Origin: Bacillota bacterium
Lineage (GTDB): Bacteria > Bacillota > Clostridia > Acetivibrionales > DTU013
Length of the DNA: 64,000 nt
Direction of reading: 5' to 3'
NCBI GenBank assembly: GCA_023435925.1
Contig: JAEZLF010000310.1
Span: 6,031 to 70,030, forward strand
Below the pieces are notes generated by a model. It was not told the DNA's origin. It ran no database searches and saw nothing but the letters and a program-made list of their open reading frames with translations. The number at the start of each line of letters is the position of its first letter. Position 1 is the first letter of the stretch. Below are positions 1 to 9,287 of the stretch, piece by piece. Both the position numbers and the translations under genes were made by a program.

Positions 1-356
1 TTATCGGTTTTTCCATATTAGGTGTGAAATACAATGTGATACTCAGTATCATCTGTGCTGTTGCAGATGTCCTTCCTATACTCGGCATCGGTATTATATA
101 CTTACCTCTGGCGCTGATCTATATATTAGCAGGCAATTATTTTACCGGTATCGGCATTCTTGTTTTGTTTGTTCTGATCAGCATTGTACGTCAGATTGTA
201 GAGCCGAAAATCGTATCTACATCACTTGGAATTCACCCGGTTGCAACACTTGTAGCAATATTCGTCGGTCTGAAGGCTTTTGGTTTCGTTGGAATGGTGT
301 TTTTCACATTTATGATCGTGTTTTACAAGGTTCTAAGAGGTTCAAAAATATTGTAA
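1..356 (+). CDS. AI-2E family transporter / YtvI-like permease, C-terminal part
   Basis: The frame is open to the window edge, so the 5' end of this gene is missing; the first in-window GTG is not a real start. About 117 residues remain. They contain three or four hydrophobic segments and the family signature EPKIVSTSLGIHP followed by ATLVAIFVGLKAFGF, which is typical of the C-terminal end of AI-2E/PerM/YtvI permeases. YtvI members in Bacillota are sporulation-associated integral membrane proteins; the substrate is usually unknown. Family assignment is firm, the YtvI sub-assignment is inference from the motif wording. Confidence 0.8.
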   Translation, partial: IGFSILGVKYNVILSIICAVADVLPILGIGIIYLPLALIYILAGNYFTGIGILVLFVLISIVRQIVEPKIVSTSLGIHPVATLVAIFVGLKAFGFVGMVFFTFMIVFYKVLRGSKIL

Positions 357-447
357 TCGAAGATGGATAAAATACTGTTATTATAGAGAGAGCAAAGGAA
401 GGGTGTTTCATATCGAAAATCGTTTTAACGGGTTTCAGGAAAAGAGA

Positions 448-1794
448 ATGAAAATATTTGGAGAGCTTGTGAAAAGGTATTGGAACGGCGGTTTAAAAAA
501 CAATGACGATCTGAACCATCTTGCCTCCGAAATCAAAGAAAAGTTCAGCTTCAATGAGGAAGACATGTCCTTTATCAAAGATCACATACGGATCGCAATG
601 GGTCAGAACCCCTCCGGAAATGCTGAATTCAAGGATGAGCTTGATATCGTCGGTAGATCCGAATCGATAAGTGAGCCCATTGTCGCAAAAATACAAGGTG
701 TATGCGAATATTGTGATAGTGAAAACTGTAAAGATATGTGCAAATACGAAGCGCAAATTTACCAGAGAAGTGAAGGTCCGGTTATCGTAAATGACAAATG
801 CCTCAGCTGCGGGAATTGTGTCACCGGCTGTGATTTCGGTGCATTGGCCGATAAAATCGAATTCCTGCCTCTTGTCAACCTGCTGAAGGACAAAGGATCC
901 ACTGTATTTGCTGCCGTAGCTCCTGCTATAGTCGGGCAATTCGGCGATAATGTCTCCATGGGACAGCTCAGAACCGCTTTCAAGCTTATGGGCTTTTCAG
1001 ACATGATTGAGGTTGCCATGTTTGCAGATATACTGACCATCCGGGAGGCTTTTGAGTTCAGTCACCTTGTTAAAACCGAAGAGGATTTCTACCTGACCAG
1101 CTGTTGCTGCCCGATCTGGTTCAACCTCACAAAGAAAGGCTATCCGGATATGTATAAGCACATGTCACCTTCCGTCTCACCGATGATCGCATCCGGCCGG
1201 TTCCTTAAAAGCATGTATAAGGATGCAAAGGTAGTGTTCATAGCGCCATGTATAGCCAAGAAAACCGAAATCAATGAACCGGAGTTGAAGGGTGCCATTG
1301 ATTTTGTCGTTAATTTCAGAGAGCTGTCAGAAGTATTTTCCGCCCTTGACATCCATTTGGAGGAACTGCCGGCTGATGAAAAAGACCAGGCCTCACTTGG
1401 TGGCCGCCTTTATGCCAGAACCGGCGGCGTAAGCTTCTCGGTAAAAACGGTCGTAAACAGACTGGAGCCCCGAAGACTGATTAAGCTAAAATCCCGAAAG
1501 GTTGACGGTGTTAAAAGCTGTAAGGAAGTACTAGACGATTTAACGAATAATAAGGACATCGGCGCCAACTTTATAGAAGGAATGGGCTGTGTCGGCGGCT
1601 GTGTTGGTGGTCCAAGAACCAATATCAACGTTGATAAGGCTAGGAATATGGTAAACGATTTCGGAGAGGATTCTCTGATCATGACCCCTTTTGACAACCT
1701 GAATGTAATGAAAATACTCAAGCAATCCGGGATTAACTCCATTGAGGAAATCGTGGAGAACGAACACGTTTCAAAGCTGCTTTCAAGAGAATAG
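448..1794 (+). CDS. [FeFe]-hydrogenase-like iron-sulfur protein (HydA-type H-cluster domain)
   Basis: About 448 residues, soluble. An N-terminal cysteine cluster starts at C86 (CEYC), a 4Fe-4S ferredoxin motif lies at C118/C121/C124/C128, and the H-cluster domain follows with L1 TSCCCPIW (217-224), L2 APCIAKK (266-272) and L3 GMGCVGGC (C381 and C385). The four H-cluster cysteines are present. The methionine normally preceding the L2 Pro-Cys is Ala, and L1 carries an extra Cys; such changes are known from putative sensory or non-canonical hydrogenases, so H2 turnover is not certain. ATG 448 is chosen over GTG 403 because AGGA sits 7 nt upstream, whereas the GTG has its AAGGA only 3 nt away. 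It is a monocistronic unit ending in a hairpin. Confidence 0.85.
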   Translation: MKIFGELVKRYWNGGLKNNDDLNHLASEIKEKFSFNEEDMSFIKDHIRIAMGQNPSGNAEFKDELDIVGRSESISEPIVAKIQGVCEYCDSENCKDMCKYEAQIYQRSEGPVIVNDKCLSCGNCVTGCDFGALADKIEFLPLVNLLKDKGSTVFAAVAPAIVGQFGDNVSMGQLRTAFKLMGFSDMIEVAMFADILTIREAFEFSHLVKTEEDFYLTSCCCPIWFNLTKKGYPDMYKHMSPSVSPMIASGRFLKSMYKDAKVVFIAPCIAKKTEINEPELKGAIDFVVNFRELSEVFSALDIHLEELPADEKDQASLGGRLYARTGGVSFSVKTVVNRLEPRRLIKLKSRKVDGVKSCKEVLDDLTNNKDIGANFIEGMGCVGGCVGGPRTNINVDKARNMVNDFGEDSLIMTPFDNLNVMKILKQSGINSIEEIVENEHVSKLLSRE

Positions 1795-1824
1795 CCGGAT
1801 TTTCTCAATCAATCCGGCCCTTTT
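1794..1824. terminator. hairpin terminator between convergent genes
   Basis: GCCGGATT (1794-1801) pairs with AATCCGGC (1811-1818) and is followed by CCTTTT. It begins at the stop codon of the hydrogenase-like gene and lies between it and the convergent SEC-C gene, so it can serve the rightward transcript. Confidence 0.7.
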
Positions 1825-1843
1825 GGACGATATATATCCTTTA

Positions 1844-3319
1844 TCAGTCATCCTGATGCGTTTTGTTCTTCTTGCCGCAGCAGTTTTTGTATTGTTTCCC
1901 GCTTCCGCAAGAGCATGTGCTTTTACTTTCAGCAATGTCCTCCTTTCGGATAAAAGGCCTTATATTAGACATTTCCTCAGTGACACCATGCTTCTTCCCT
2001 GAAAGTTCTGCAGACCGTTTCTCCTTTGTGTCGGGTAAATTCTCAGGTTCTTCCCCGTCATACTCATCGGCATACTCATCCCCATAGTCTTCGTCCCACT
2101 GTTCCATCAATTCCTCGAAGGTATCCTGATATTTATAGACAAGTGCCTGATATCTGGTGGTCAATATCCTTCTCTTTTTTGAATTCTGCATATCATTAAG
2201 AAATTCTTCCTTTAAACGATATAAATTAGGGTACTTATTCTTCATATATCTTATTGGCATGAGGTATTCAGTATAATCGTGCAGAAGTTGATATTCATTC
2301 ATCACTGTATATGCTTCCCTCTGCCGCTCTGTCATCCCTTCTGAGGTTTCCGGAAAGAGTTCATTGACAATCAGCGCCACCAACCCGTCCGGAATCGTGT
2401 CATCCTCCTCAAATCTGCAAAACTCCGGTTCAAGCTCCAGAATCATTTCAATTTTCTTCTTCGCCTCTACAATATCTTCACGGTCAGGTAATAGCTTCAT
2501 AATGACACTCATGCATTTATTTGCCTCTAAATACATCTGATTTTCAAGATAGAAGTCCAGTGCATTGAACAACATATCACCTGAATCCAGCTTCTCTTCA
2601 TTATCTGTTTGAATATCAGGAAGCATTTCCATATATTGAATGCTTTCTGAAAATTTCTTCTCCAGCGATAAAATAAACACCAATCGTGCGCAGATCCTAT
2701 GCTTTTTTTCTTCAAATGCAGGATTTTGATATGCTTCCTTTAAAATCCCCTCAGCTTCAGCAAGCTTACCGGTATGCAAGTAACCTTTTGCCAGAAACAA
2801 CGCAAACATAACATGATCCTTATTCCGTTCATAGCCAGTTTTTGCAAAAGTAACTGCTTTTTTATAGTTTTCATTTGCAATACAGGCCTCTGTCAGATAC
2901 AGCAGCAAGTCCGTATCATATGGATACCTGTTCAGCAACAGTTCAAATGCTTTAATAGCCTTGGTGTATTTCTCCGTTCTCAGACATGCTATTCCTAGAA
3001 GGTAATACAGGTGTGTATTATGGTTTTCTGTCCTGATCGCTTTGTCCAGTATTTTGATTGCTTCTGAATAAAAGCCGTCTTCCATTGACTGCTCCGCAAG
3101 CTTATAAACCTGCTTTGAAGCATGATTCATGCAGTGAAAATCCCGGCAAGCATCAAACAACGATGGATTCATCAGTAATTGGTATGCTTTTTCAATTTGG
3201 TTGTTTTCTGCAGGATACTGCTCTGCAGGGTATTTCATCAGCATTTCCTGGTAAGCCTTCTCAATTTCAGAGGCATTTGCATTCTCATCTATCTGCAGTA
3301 CTTCAAAATAGTCTCTCAT
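1844..3319 (-). CDS. J-like / TPR-repeat protein with C-terminal SEC-C zinc motif
   Basis: 491 residues. Residues 1-60 (start MRDYFEVLQIDENANASE) resemble a J domain, but the HPD tripeptide needed to stimulate Hsp70 is absent, so it is at best a degenerate J domain. Residues about 65-290 are helical pairs typical of tetratricopeptide repeats, for example HLYYLLGIACLRTEKYTKAI. An acidic linker is followed by a C-terminal SEC-C zinc motif, CSCGSGKQYKNCC. SEC-C motifs bind zinc and occur in SecA and in many adaptor-like proteins. The role is probably protein-protein interaction; no substrate can be named. GAGAGGATAAG precedes the ATG. Confidence 0.75.
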   Translation of the reverse strand: MRDYFEVLQIDENANASEIEKAYQEMLMKYPAEQYPAENNQIEKAYQLLMNPSLFDACRDFHCMNHASKQVYKLAEQSMEDGFYSEAIKILDKAIRTENHNTHLYYLLGIACLRTEKYTKAIKAFELLLNRYPYDTDLLLYLTEACIANENYKKAVTFAKTGYERNKDHVMFALFLAKGYLHTGKLAEAEGILKEAYQNPAFEEKKHRICARLVFILSLEKKFSESIQYMEMLPDIQTDNEEKLDSGDMLFNALDFYLENQMYLEANKCMSVIMKLLPDREDIVEAKKKIEMILELEPEFCRFEEDDTIPDGLVALIVNELFPETSEGMTERQREAYTVMNEYQLLHDYTEYLMPIRYMKNKYPNLYRLKEEFLNDMQNSKKRRILTTRYQALVYKYQDTFEELMEQWDEDYGDEYADEYDGEEPENLPDTKEKRSAELSGKKHGVTEEMSNIRPFIRKEDIAESKSTCSCGSGKQYKNCCGKKNKTHQDD

Positions 3320-3452
3320 CTTATCCTCTCACATTACCCCGCTTCTTTTCCACTTGTCGTACAATATCATTATACCATTATTGTTATGTTGTGACACTTC
3401 AAATGGCCTGTTTTCCCTATTCGCCTTTGAGCCCTATGCTTTCAGCAACAGT

Positions 3453-3995
3453 CTACATCCCCCGTATTGTTTCCTCTATAATGTAATCCAGTTCAAGCCC
3501 GAGCCTCTCTGCTCCCTGTGCGATAATGTCCCTGTCTACCCCCGCAGCAAAGCTTTTTTGCTTCCACTTTTTCTTTACAGACTTCAGTTCCAGATCAAGA
3601 ACACTTTTGTTTGGCCGCATTAAAGCAGTTGCTGCAATCAGACCTGTAAGCTCATCAATAGTAAACAGAACCCATTCCATTCTTTCAGAAGGCTCTACAT
3701 CACAGCATATTCCCCAGCCATGACTCTGTATTGCATGTATGTAATCCTCCGGCCACTTATTCTCCGAAAGTATTTCTTTTGCCTTTACACAATGCTGTTC
3801 CGGATACATTTCATAATCGACATCATGTATTAGTCCAACAATACCCCATTTTTCCTGATCCCGTTCATTTAAAATAATTGCAAAATGCCTCATGACCGCT
3901 TCTACAGTCAGAGCATGCTTAATAAGACTGTCATTCTTATTGTATTTTTCCAACAGCCGGTACGCCTGTTCTCTGGTTGGTGCTATGGTACTCAA
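3453..3995 (-). CDS. HD-domain protein (putative phosphohydrolase)
   Basis: 180 residues. An HD superfamily core is visible: H27 in HALTVEAVMRHFA, then GLIHDVDYE with the paired His-Asp, H62 in EQHCVKA and SHGWG further on. HD proteins are metal-dependent phosphohydrolases, often acting on nucleotides. The start is TTG at 3995: a near-perfect AAGGAGGGG lies 8 nt upstream and the translation MSTIAPTREQAYRLLEKY follows. It is separated by about 130 nt from the SEC-C gene and may be transcribed with it. The substrate cannot be deduced. Confidence 0.8.
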   Translation of the reverse strand: MSTIAPTREQAYRLLEKYNKNDSLIKHALTVEAVMRHFAIILNERDQEKWGIVGLIHDVDYEMYPEQHCVKAKEILSENKWPEDYIHAIQSHGWGICCDVEPSERMEWVLFTIDELTGLIAATALMRPNKSVLDLELKSVKKKWKQKSFAAGVDRDIIAQGAERLGLELDYIIEETIRGM

Positions 3996-4137
3996 ATGAG
4001 TCCCCTCCTTCTTTTGTTTCTGGTATTCTATTTAGTATAGCAAACTTGCACCTTATTCTACAAGCGGTTCGAAAATTAGATAAAGTATGCAGAAAGCGGA
4101 AACAATCATTATCTTTCAATTTAAGCTACATGCTTAT

Positions 4138-4155
4138 GCCGGAATGAATCCGGCA
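4138..4155. repeat. short perfect hairpin
   Basis: GCCGGA and TCCGGC arms separated by about five bases, upstream of the first copy of the dispersed palindromic element. No gene ends here, so I do not call it a terminator. Confidence 0.4.
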
Positions 4156-4199
4156 CATGCTCATGCAGGCTACGCCTACGCGCCCCGCTTCACGTGGCG

Positions 4200-4321
4200 T
4201 TTGGACAACGTCAGTGGGAGATTGTAACCCGCCACTGACAGCTTTTTCAATCGGTTACCCCCACCAAGGCTTTTTGCATAAGCAAAAGAGCCATGAGGAG
4301 GGGGACTGTGACGTTGTTCAA
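4200..4321 (+). repeat. dispersed palindromic element, copy 1 (122 bp)
   Basis: Bounded by TTGGACAACGTCA (4201-4213) and its inverted partner TGACGTTGTTCAA (4309-4321), one mismatch. Inside is a second hairpin, GTCAGTGG...CCACTGAC, and the shared run AGCTTTTTCAATCGGT. The same element recurs at 10612-10707. Copy 1 is longer because it has an additional stem, GGCTTTTTGC paired with GCAAAAGAGCC. It is MITE-like or a structured RNA; no transposase gene is present in the window. Confidence 0.65.
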
Positions 4322-4331
4322 TAAAAATGAA

Positions 4332-4362
4332 CAGGGAGGAATTCCTGATGGAATCCTCCCTG
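4332..4362. repeat. 14-bp inverted repeat
   Basis: CAGGGAGGAATTCC and GGAATCCTCCCTG pair with one bulged base around a 4-nt loop, directly after palindromic element copy 1. It could be a terminator remnant or part of the mobile repeat. Confidence 0.45.
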
Positions 4363-4860
4363 CTGCTTCAGATGTTCGGTTTAACTACCTGTAACGCCAG
4401 CATTAATTCATTTAAGGTGAGCCATTGTCATTCAATTACTGCCCGAATCACCATTGGCCATCCCGTAGGATCAGCTCCAATTCTACAATTTCTTGTAAAA
4501 CAAAAGCTGTAATCATCTGCGGGATTGAAGTTGAAGAAATTATCCAACTTAATCATCTCCCAGCCTTGGAATGAATACTATACCAACACCAAGCATACTG
4601 TAATAACCATAAATGGTTATCCATAGTACACGTGGTATAGCCTCCAGCTTAGATACTAAACCACACCCTTCAGCACTGCGGACACATAATCAATATATCA
4701 CTTACTATATTGATCAACTACTGCATCCGATACTATTATGAGCTTTCTATCGATAAATATTCCAGGAGAGATGCTCAATCGTTATGGCAATATCTGATAG
4801 GTTTTATTAATCAGATTCTGTGAAATAATAAATAAAACTATATAGAAAAAGGAGAATGAA
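4363..4860. other. gene-poor stretch upstream of the Ku operon
   Basis: No convincing gene. A leftward 42-codon frame at 4428-4556 reads MIKLDNFFNFNPADDYSF and ends in GWPMVIRAVIE; it looks like protein but has no good ribosome site and matches nothing I recognise, so it may be a gene remnant. A possible promoter TTGATC-18-TATTAT lies around 4710-4740 ahead of the small basic protein gene. Confidence 0.35.
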
Positions 4861-4863
4861 GCT

Positions 4864-5004
4864 ATGAGCCACAAAGGAAATAAAGATCATAAAGTATCGT
4901 CAAAAACAAAATCCAGGAATAAATCGGAGAAAAATATTAACCCAAACAATGCAGGATCTGATTTCAATAATCAAAGTGAACCGAAAGAAAAAGCAAAGCA
5001 ATAA
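4864..5004 (+). CDS. small basic hydrophilic protein upstream of Ku
   Basis: 46 codons: starts MSHKGNKDHKVSSKTK and ends EPKEKAKQ; rich in Lys, Asn and Ser, with no hydrophobic stretch, so probably unstructured and nucleic-acid binding or spore-coat-like. AAGGAG lies 8 nt before the ATG, a good ribosome site. It sits 45 nt upstream of the Ku gene in the same direction, which suggests an operon. I do not recognise a family. Coding status rests on the ribosome site, the composition and its position. Confidence 0.6.
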   Translation: MSHKGNKDHKVSSKTKSRNKSEKNINPNNAGSDFNNQSEPKEKAKQ

Positions 5005-5049
5005 CGTCACACTGAGCGTATTCCTACAATCATTGGAGGCGATTTTATT

Positions 5050-5823
5050 ATGGTATCACGCAAATCGGTTATAACGTTCGGTATGGTTGCAATTCCAATA
5101 GCGATGTACACAGCCACTCAGGATAATGATATCCATTTCAATCAGCTGCATGAGGAAGACAATAGCCGCATCCGGTACAAAAAAACCTGTGCCCATTGTG
5201 GTAAGGAGATTTCTTCAAACGATATTGTTAAAGGATACGAGTATGACAAGGACAAGTACGTCGTTATCACGGAAGAAGAAATTGAAAAGATTAAGACGGA
5301 AAAGGAGAAATCCATTCAGATTCTGCACTTCGCCCAATTGAACCAAATCTCTCCCGTTTTCTATGACAAGACCTATCAGGCCGCACCCGAGGCAGGAGGT
5401 GAAAAAGCCTTCGAGCTTCTCCGATCGGCATTGATGGATGAGCAGAAGATTGCGATTGGCAAGGCCGTTATGGGAACAAAGGACACATTGATGGCGATTA
5501 TCCCCAGAGAAGAGGGTATCCTTATTTCCACGATGTTCTATGCTGATGACATCAGGGAGCTTCAAAAACAGTACGCAAAGCCTGAGGTATCCGAACAAGA
5601 GCTGAATTTGGCAAAGGTGCTGATCAACTCCATGGATACGCCTTTTGATCCTGAAAAATATAAGGATGAATATCAAGCCAAACTTCACAACCTTATTGAA
5701 TCAAAAATTTCCGGGAAAGAAATTGTTTCTGCTGAAACGGAAAATGTCAATAAAGTTGTTGATCTCATGGAGGCCTTGAAAGCAAGCGTTAGTAAAGCCA
5801 AAAAAGACAAGGAAACTGCGTGA
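5050..5823 (+). CDS. ku: Ku, DNA end-binding protein of non-homologous end joining
   Basis: 257 residues, the usual size for bacterial Ku. The Ku core is recognisable from SVITFGMVAIPIAMYTAT at the N-terminus, CAHCGKEI, and the central EKSIQILHFAQLNQISPVFYDKTYQAAP. The protein forms a homodimeric ring on double-strand breaks and recruits LigD. The C-terminus is Lys-rich (ASVSKAKKDKETA), as in many bacterial Ku proteins. GGAGG lies 10 nt before ATG. LigD starts 3 nt after the stop, so the two are translationally linked. In spore formers this pair repairs breaks during germination or dormancy. Confidence 0.95.
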   Translation: MVSRKSVITFGMVAIPIAMYTATQDNDIHFNQLHEEDNSRIRYKKTCAHCGKEISSNDIVKGYEYDKDKYVVITEEEIEKIKTEKEKSIQILHFAQLNQISPVFYDKTYQAAPEAGGEKAFELLRSALMDEQKIAIGKAVMGTKDTLMAIIPREEGILISTMFYADDIRELQKQYAKPEVSEQELNLAKVLINSMDTPFDPEKYKDEYQAKLHNLIESKISGKEIVSAETENVNKVVDLMEALKASVSKAKKDKETA

Positions 5824-5826
5824 TGT

Positions 5827-8268
5827 ATGACATTGAAATTAAATGAGTACCACCAGAAAAGAGATTTTGAAAAAACTTTTGAACCCGAAGGTAAAGCAGA
5901 AGCTTCCGAAGGTGGTCTGAGCTTTGTTATCCAGCATCATATGGCCCGCAGAGAGCACTATGATTTGCGTCTGGAATGGGATGGAGTACTATTGAGCTGG
6001 GCGGTACCCAAGGGGCCCTCCTTTGATACTCACGATAAGAGATTAGCCGTACAGGTGGAGGACCATCCATTAGAATACAAGAACTTTGAGGGTACTATTC
6101 CAAAGGGTGAGTATGGCGGAGGCATCGTCATGCTATGGGACGAAGGCTACTGGGAGCCTCACGGAGATGTTGAAGAAGGACTTCGTAAAGGCGCTTTAAA
6201 GTTTATTCTGAGAGGAATACGACTTAAGGGAAAATGGGCTTTGATCCGTTTGAAAGCAAAATCAGGCGAGGAAAAGATTAATTGGATTTTACTAAAAGAA
6301 AAAGATGAGTATGTCAAAACCACCGATGGAATATCAGAATTTACGACCAGTATCCGAACCGGGCGCACAATGATGGAAATCGAAGAAGGAGAAGATGAAA
6401 AAATAACAAGGAATCCATTTAGCACTGCCGAGGTTCAGCTCGCTAAACTAGTCAAAACAGTTCCTGAAGGTGAGGATTGGCTCTATGAGTTGAAATACGA
6501 TGGCTACAGGATTATGGCATTTGTGGAAGGTAACAGTGCCCGGTTATTAACGAGAAACAATCATGATTATACAAAACGTTTTCATGCTATTACTCCAATT
6601 CTTATTTCCTGGGCTGCGGGAAGGGCAATGGTTCTGGATGGAGAAATGGTAGTTACAGATGAGTCGGGCAAGTCCGATTTTAATGCTCTTCAGAACTATA
6701 TGAAAAATCCCGGGGTAAAAAGCCTAACCTATATTGTCTTTGATCTCCTTGCACTGAACGGGGTGGACATCCGCGGATCCCGTTTGGTTGACCGAAAGGA
6801 AATGCTTGAAGACCTGATGAAGGATGCACCCGGAAATCTCCATTACAGCCGCCATATTATAGGAAACGGAAAGGATAGTTTTGACGTAAGCTGTGAGGCA
6901 AATATGGAGGGCATCGTAGGCAAAAAATTGGATTCCATATACAGCGGCACAAGGAATGGTGACTGGATCAAATTGAAATGTGATAAGAGGCAGGAATTTG
7001 TCATTGGAGGATATTCCATTTCCGATAGAAAAACAAATGGGATCAGCTCACTTCTGCTTGGCTTGTATGAGGGTGGGAAATTCGTGTATGCCGGTCGTGT
7101 CGGTTCCGGTATCAGTGAGTCGGATGAAAAGGATCTTGTAAAAAAATTCGAGATATTAAAAAGAATAGATCCGCCTTTCGAATCCGAACCTAAATCGAAA
7201 TCAAATGAAAAACTAATCTGGCTTGAACCCGAATTAGTTGCTGAAATCAGATTTGCTGAATGGACAAAAGAGCATCTGTTGAGACAGGCAAGCTTTAAAG
7301 GGATACGGACAGATAAATATCCCAGGGAAATCATTATGGAAAAAGCTGAAGAAGAGACAGAGCCTCCATCATCCATTCAGAAAGTGGAAAAAACAATGAA
7401 AGCAGATGAAAACGGAATCATGATAGAAGGAGTAAAGATTACAAATCCGCAAAAGATCCTGTTTGATGATCCCGAAATCACAAAAGAAGATGTGATCCGG
7501 TATTATGCAGGGATCTCTGAACGCATGCTGCCGTATGTAAGTCATAGAATCCTGAGCATTGTGCGTTGTCCCAAGGGAATATCACAAACATGTTTCTTTA
7601 AGAAACATCCTAACTCAAGTAATAAAGGAGTTAAAACAATACCCATTACTACCGGTGATGGAGAAACGGACGAGTACTTCTATATTGAGGACGCATCAGG
7701 ACTGATATCGGAAGTGCAGATGGGAACACTGGAATTTCATACTTGGGGAAGCCGTGTGGAAGAGCTGGAGAAACCGGATATGATGGTATTTGACCTGGAT
7801 CCGGACGAGGGAATGGATTTAAGCAGGATCCGTCAGGGGGTGCGAGATATCAAAAGCATTCTTGCTGAATTGTCACTGAACTCCTACCTAAAGACCAGCG
7901 GCGGCAAGGGATTTCATGTGGTCGTTCCGCTAAAGCCGGTCGCGGACTGGAATACCGTTCACGATTTTTCAAGACGTGTTGTAGAAGTGATGGAGCAAAA
8001 GTGGCCTGATCAGTATACAAGTAATGTCAGAAAGACTAATCGAAAAGGAAAAATATTCATTGACTGGATTCGGAATGGCAGAGGCGCAACAAGTGTAGCC
8101 CCTTATTCACTTAGAGCGAGAAAAGGAGCCAAGGTATCCATGCCGATTTCCTGGGATGAGCTAGACACGGTTTCCCCAGATGGCATCAGCCTGTCAGAAG
8201 CACTCTCGAGGGCTATTGGCAATGATCCCTGGAAAGATTTTTTTCAGAATAATCAGATGCTTAAATAA
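5827..8268 (+). CDS. ligD: multifunctional DNA ligase D (PE-LIG-POL)
   Basis: 813 residues in the order 3'-phosphoesterase, ATP-dependent ligase, primase-polymerase, as in the Pseudomonas enzyme and unlike the shorter B. subtilis LIG-POL form. The PE domain (about 30-150) shows HHMARREHYDLRLEWDG and AVPKGPS. The ligase nucleotidyl-transferase motif KYDGYR begins at the adenylated Lys223. The POL domain (about 530-805) contains the metal-binding FDLDPDEG (D656, D658) and KTSGGKGFHV. It processes and seals double-strand ends with Ku. It is co-directional with Ku and ends in a 15-bp terminator stem. Confidence 0.95.
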   Translation: MTLKLNEYHQKRDFEKTFEPEGKAEASEGGLSFVIQHHMARREHYDLRLEWDGVLLSWAVPKGPSFDTHDKRLAVQVEDHPLEYKNFEGTIPKGEYGGGIVMLWDEGYWEPHGDVEEGLRKGALKFILRGIRLKGKWALIRLKAKSGEEKINWILLKEKDEYVKTTDGISEFTTSIRTGRTMMEIEEGEDEKITRNPFSTAEVQLAKLVKTVPEGEDWLYELKYDGYRIMAFVEGNSARLLTRNNHDYTKRFHAITPILISWAAGRAMVLDGEMVVTDESGKSDFNALQNYMKNPGVKSLTYIVFDLLALNGVDIRGSRLVDRKEMLEDLMKDAPGNLHYSRHIIGNGKDSFDVSCEANMEGIVGKKLDSIYSGTRNGDWIKLKCDKRQEFVIGGYSISDRKTNGISSLLLGLYEGGKFVYAGRVGSGISESDEKDLVKKFEILKRIDPPFESEPKSKSNEKLIWLEPELVAEIRFAEWTKEHLLRQASFKGIRTDKYPREIIMEKAEEETEPPSSIQKVEKTMKADENGIMIEGVKITNPQKILFDDPEITKEDVIRYYAGISERMLPYVSHRILSIVRCPKGISQTCFFKKHPNSSNKGVKTIPITTGDGETDEYFYIEDASGLISEVQMGTLEFHTWGSRVEELEKPDMMVFDLDPDEGMDLSRIRQGVRDIKSILAELSLNSYLKTSGGKGFHVVVPLKPVADWNTVHDFSRRVVEVMEQKWPDQYTSNVRKTNRKGKIFIDWIRNGRGATSVAPYSLRARKGAKVSMPISWDELDTVSPDGISLSEALSRAIGNDPWKDFFQNNQMLK

Positions 8269-8336
8269 CAGTAAAATATCACAGCAACCTTTCAAATATT
8301 ACATCCAGCCATTTTCGATATTGTAAACAGTGCCAA

Positions 8337-8378
8337 AAGAATAAATCGGTGTCATAAAATTGGCACCGATTTATTCTT
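8337..8378. terminator. strong bidirectional terminator
   Basis: AAGAATAAATCGGTG (8337-8351) pairs perfectly with CACCGATTTATTCTT (8364-8378) over 15 bp. It separates ligD from the convergent nagB gene and can serve both. Confidence 0.85.
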
Positions 8379-8454
8379 GATAAATAGTGTAGCATATTCC
8401 TAAGTTATCTTTTCACGCTTACAAAACGATATACCGGATAAATTCAAAGCTCTG

Positions 8455-9198
8455 TTAGTCCGGCAAAACGGTTATATACTGAGCAGACTGGCTGTCCAGG
8501 TATAAGTTCCAGTCGGGATGTGTCTTCATTATCGTGGCCGGTACCATGTTGTTCACCTGCTGCATCAGCGTATTTCTTACCGCATCAGCTTTCACCGCAT
8601 GGGGCACCACACTGACGATGCATTTTGCCTTCAGGATCTGACTTACCGTCATGGATATGGCCTGACGCGGAACATCTCCAATGGTTGCAAACCAGCCTTC
8701 ACCAACCTGCTGGTTTTTACATTTGTCATCAAGATTGACCACGATATAGCTTTCCTGTGTTTCAAAATCAGCCGGAGGATCATTAAAGGCAATGTGACCG
8801 TTTTCACCGATTCCAATGGCCGCAACATCAATCGGTGCTTCGCAAAGGCGCTTTGTGATATAGGCTATGTTTTGCGCAACATCCCCTTCACCGTTGACAT
8901 AGATAGCCTCTTTGATGTTGACCTTGCTTGTAAAGCGCTCCTTCAGATATTTGCGGAAGGATGCGATGTGTGTTTCCGACAGTCCGACATATTCGTCCAA
9001 GTGAAACATGGTTACTTTGCTCCAATCCACATCCTGTGTGATCAGAGAGGAAATCATCTCGAACTGGGACGCACCGGTGGACAGCAGCAACCGTGCATAC
9101 CCCTGTGTCCCTATTGCACTTCTGAGTTTTTCAGCAATAAAATGTGCCGCATCAGCACCCATCTGTTCCACCGTTTTTAATATATGAATTCTCATCAT
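8455..9198 (-). CDS. nagB: glucosamine-6-phosphate deaminase
   Basis: 247 residues, typical length. It converts glucosamine 6-phosphate to fructose 6-phosphate and ammonia. Family signatures are LLSTGASQFEM near residue 40, FHLDEYVGL with the catalytic Asp-Glu pair, and IGIGENGHIAFNDPPADF with the active-site His. AAAGGA lies upstream of the tandem ATG ATG. It is the second gene after nagA in the same direction with an 89-nt gap, forming the standard amino-sugar catabolic pair in the cytoplasm. Confidence 0.92.
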   Translation of the reverse strand: MMRIHILKTVEQMGADAAHFIAEKLRSAIGTQGYARLLLSTGASQFEMISSLITQDVDWSKVTMFHLDEYVGLSETHIASFRKYLKERFTSKVNIKEAIYVNGEGDVAQNIAYITKRLCEAPIDVAAIGIGENGHIAFNDPPADFETQESYIVVNLDDKCKNQQVGEGWFATIGDVPRQAISMTVSQILKAKCIVSVVPHAVKADAVRNTLMQQVNNMVPATIMKTHPDWNLYLDSQSAQYITVLPD

Positions 9199-9287
9199 CC
9201 ATCATATCCTTTCATTTTTGTCTGTTTTAGTATTTGCCTTAGCAATCCGTTTTACAAAGGCTCTCACATGTTTTTCCTGGATGGATA

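Noticed and set aside
4327..4512. Rightward 61-codon frame after palindromic element copy 1
   Set aside because: Starts inside an inverted repeat, has no ribosome site and no protein-like pattern.
8518..9180. Rightward 220-codon frame opposite nagB
   Set aside because: Complete overlap with a well-supported nagB on the other strand; Cys/His-rich shadow translation.
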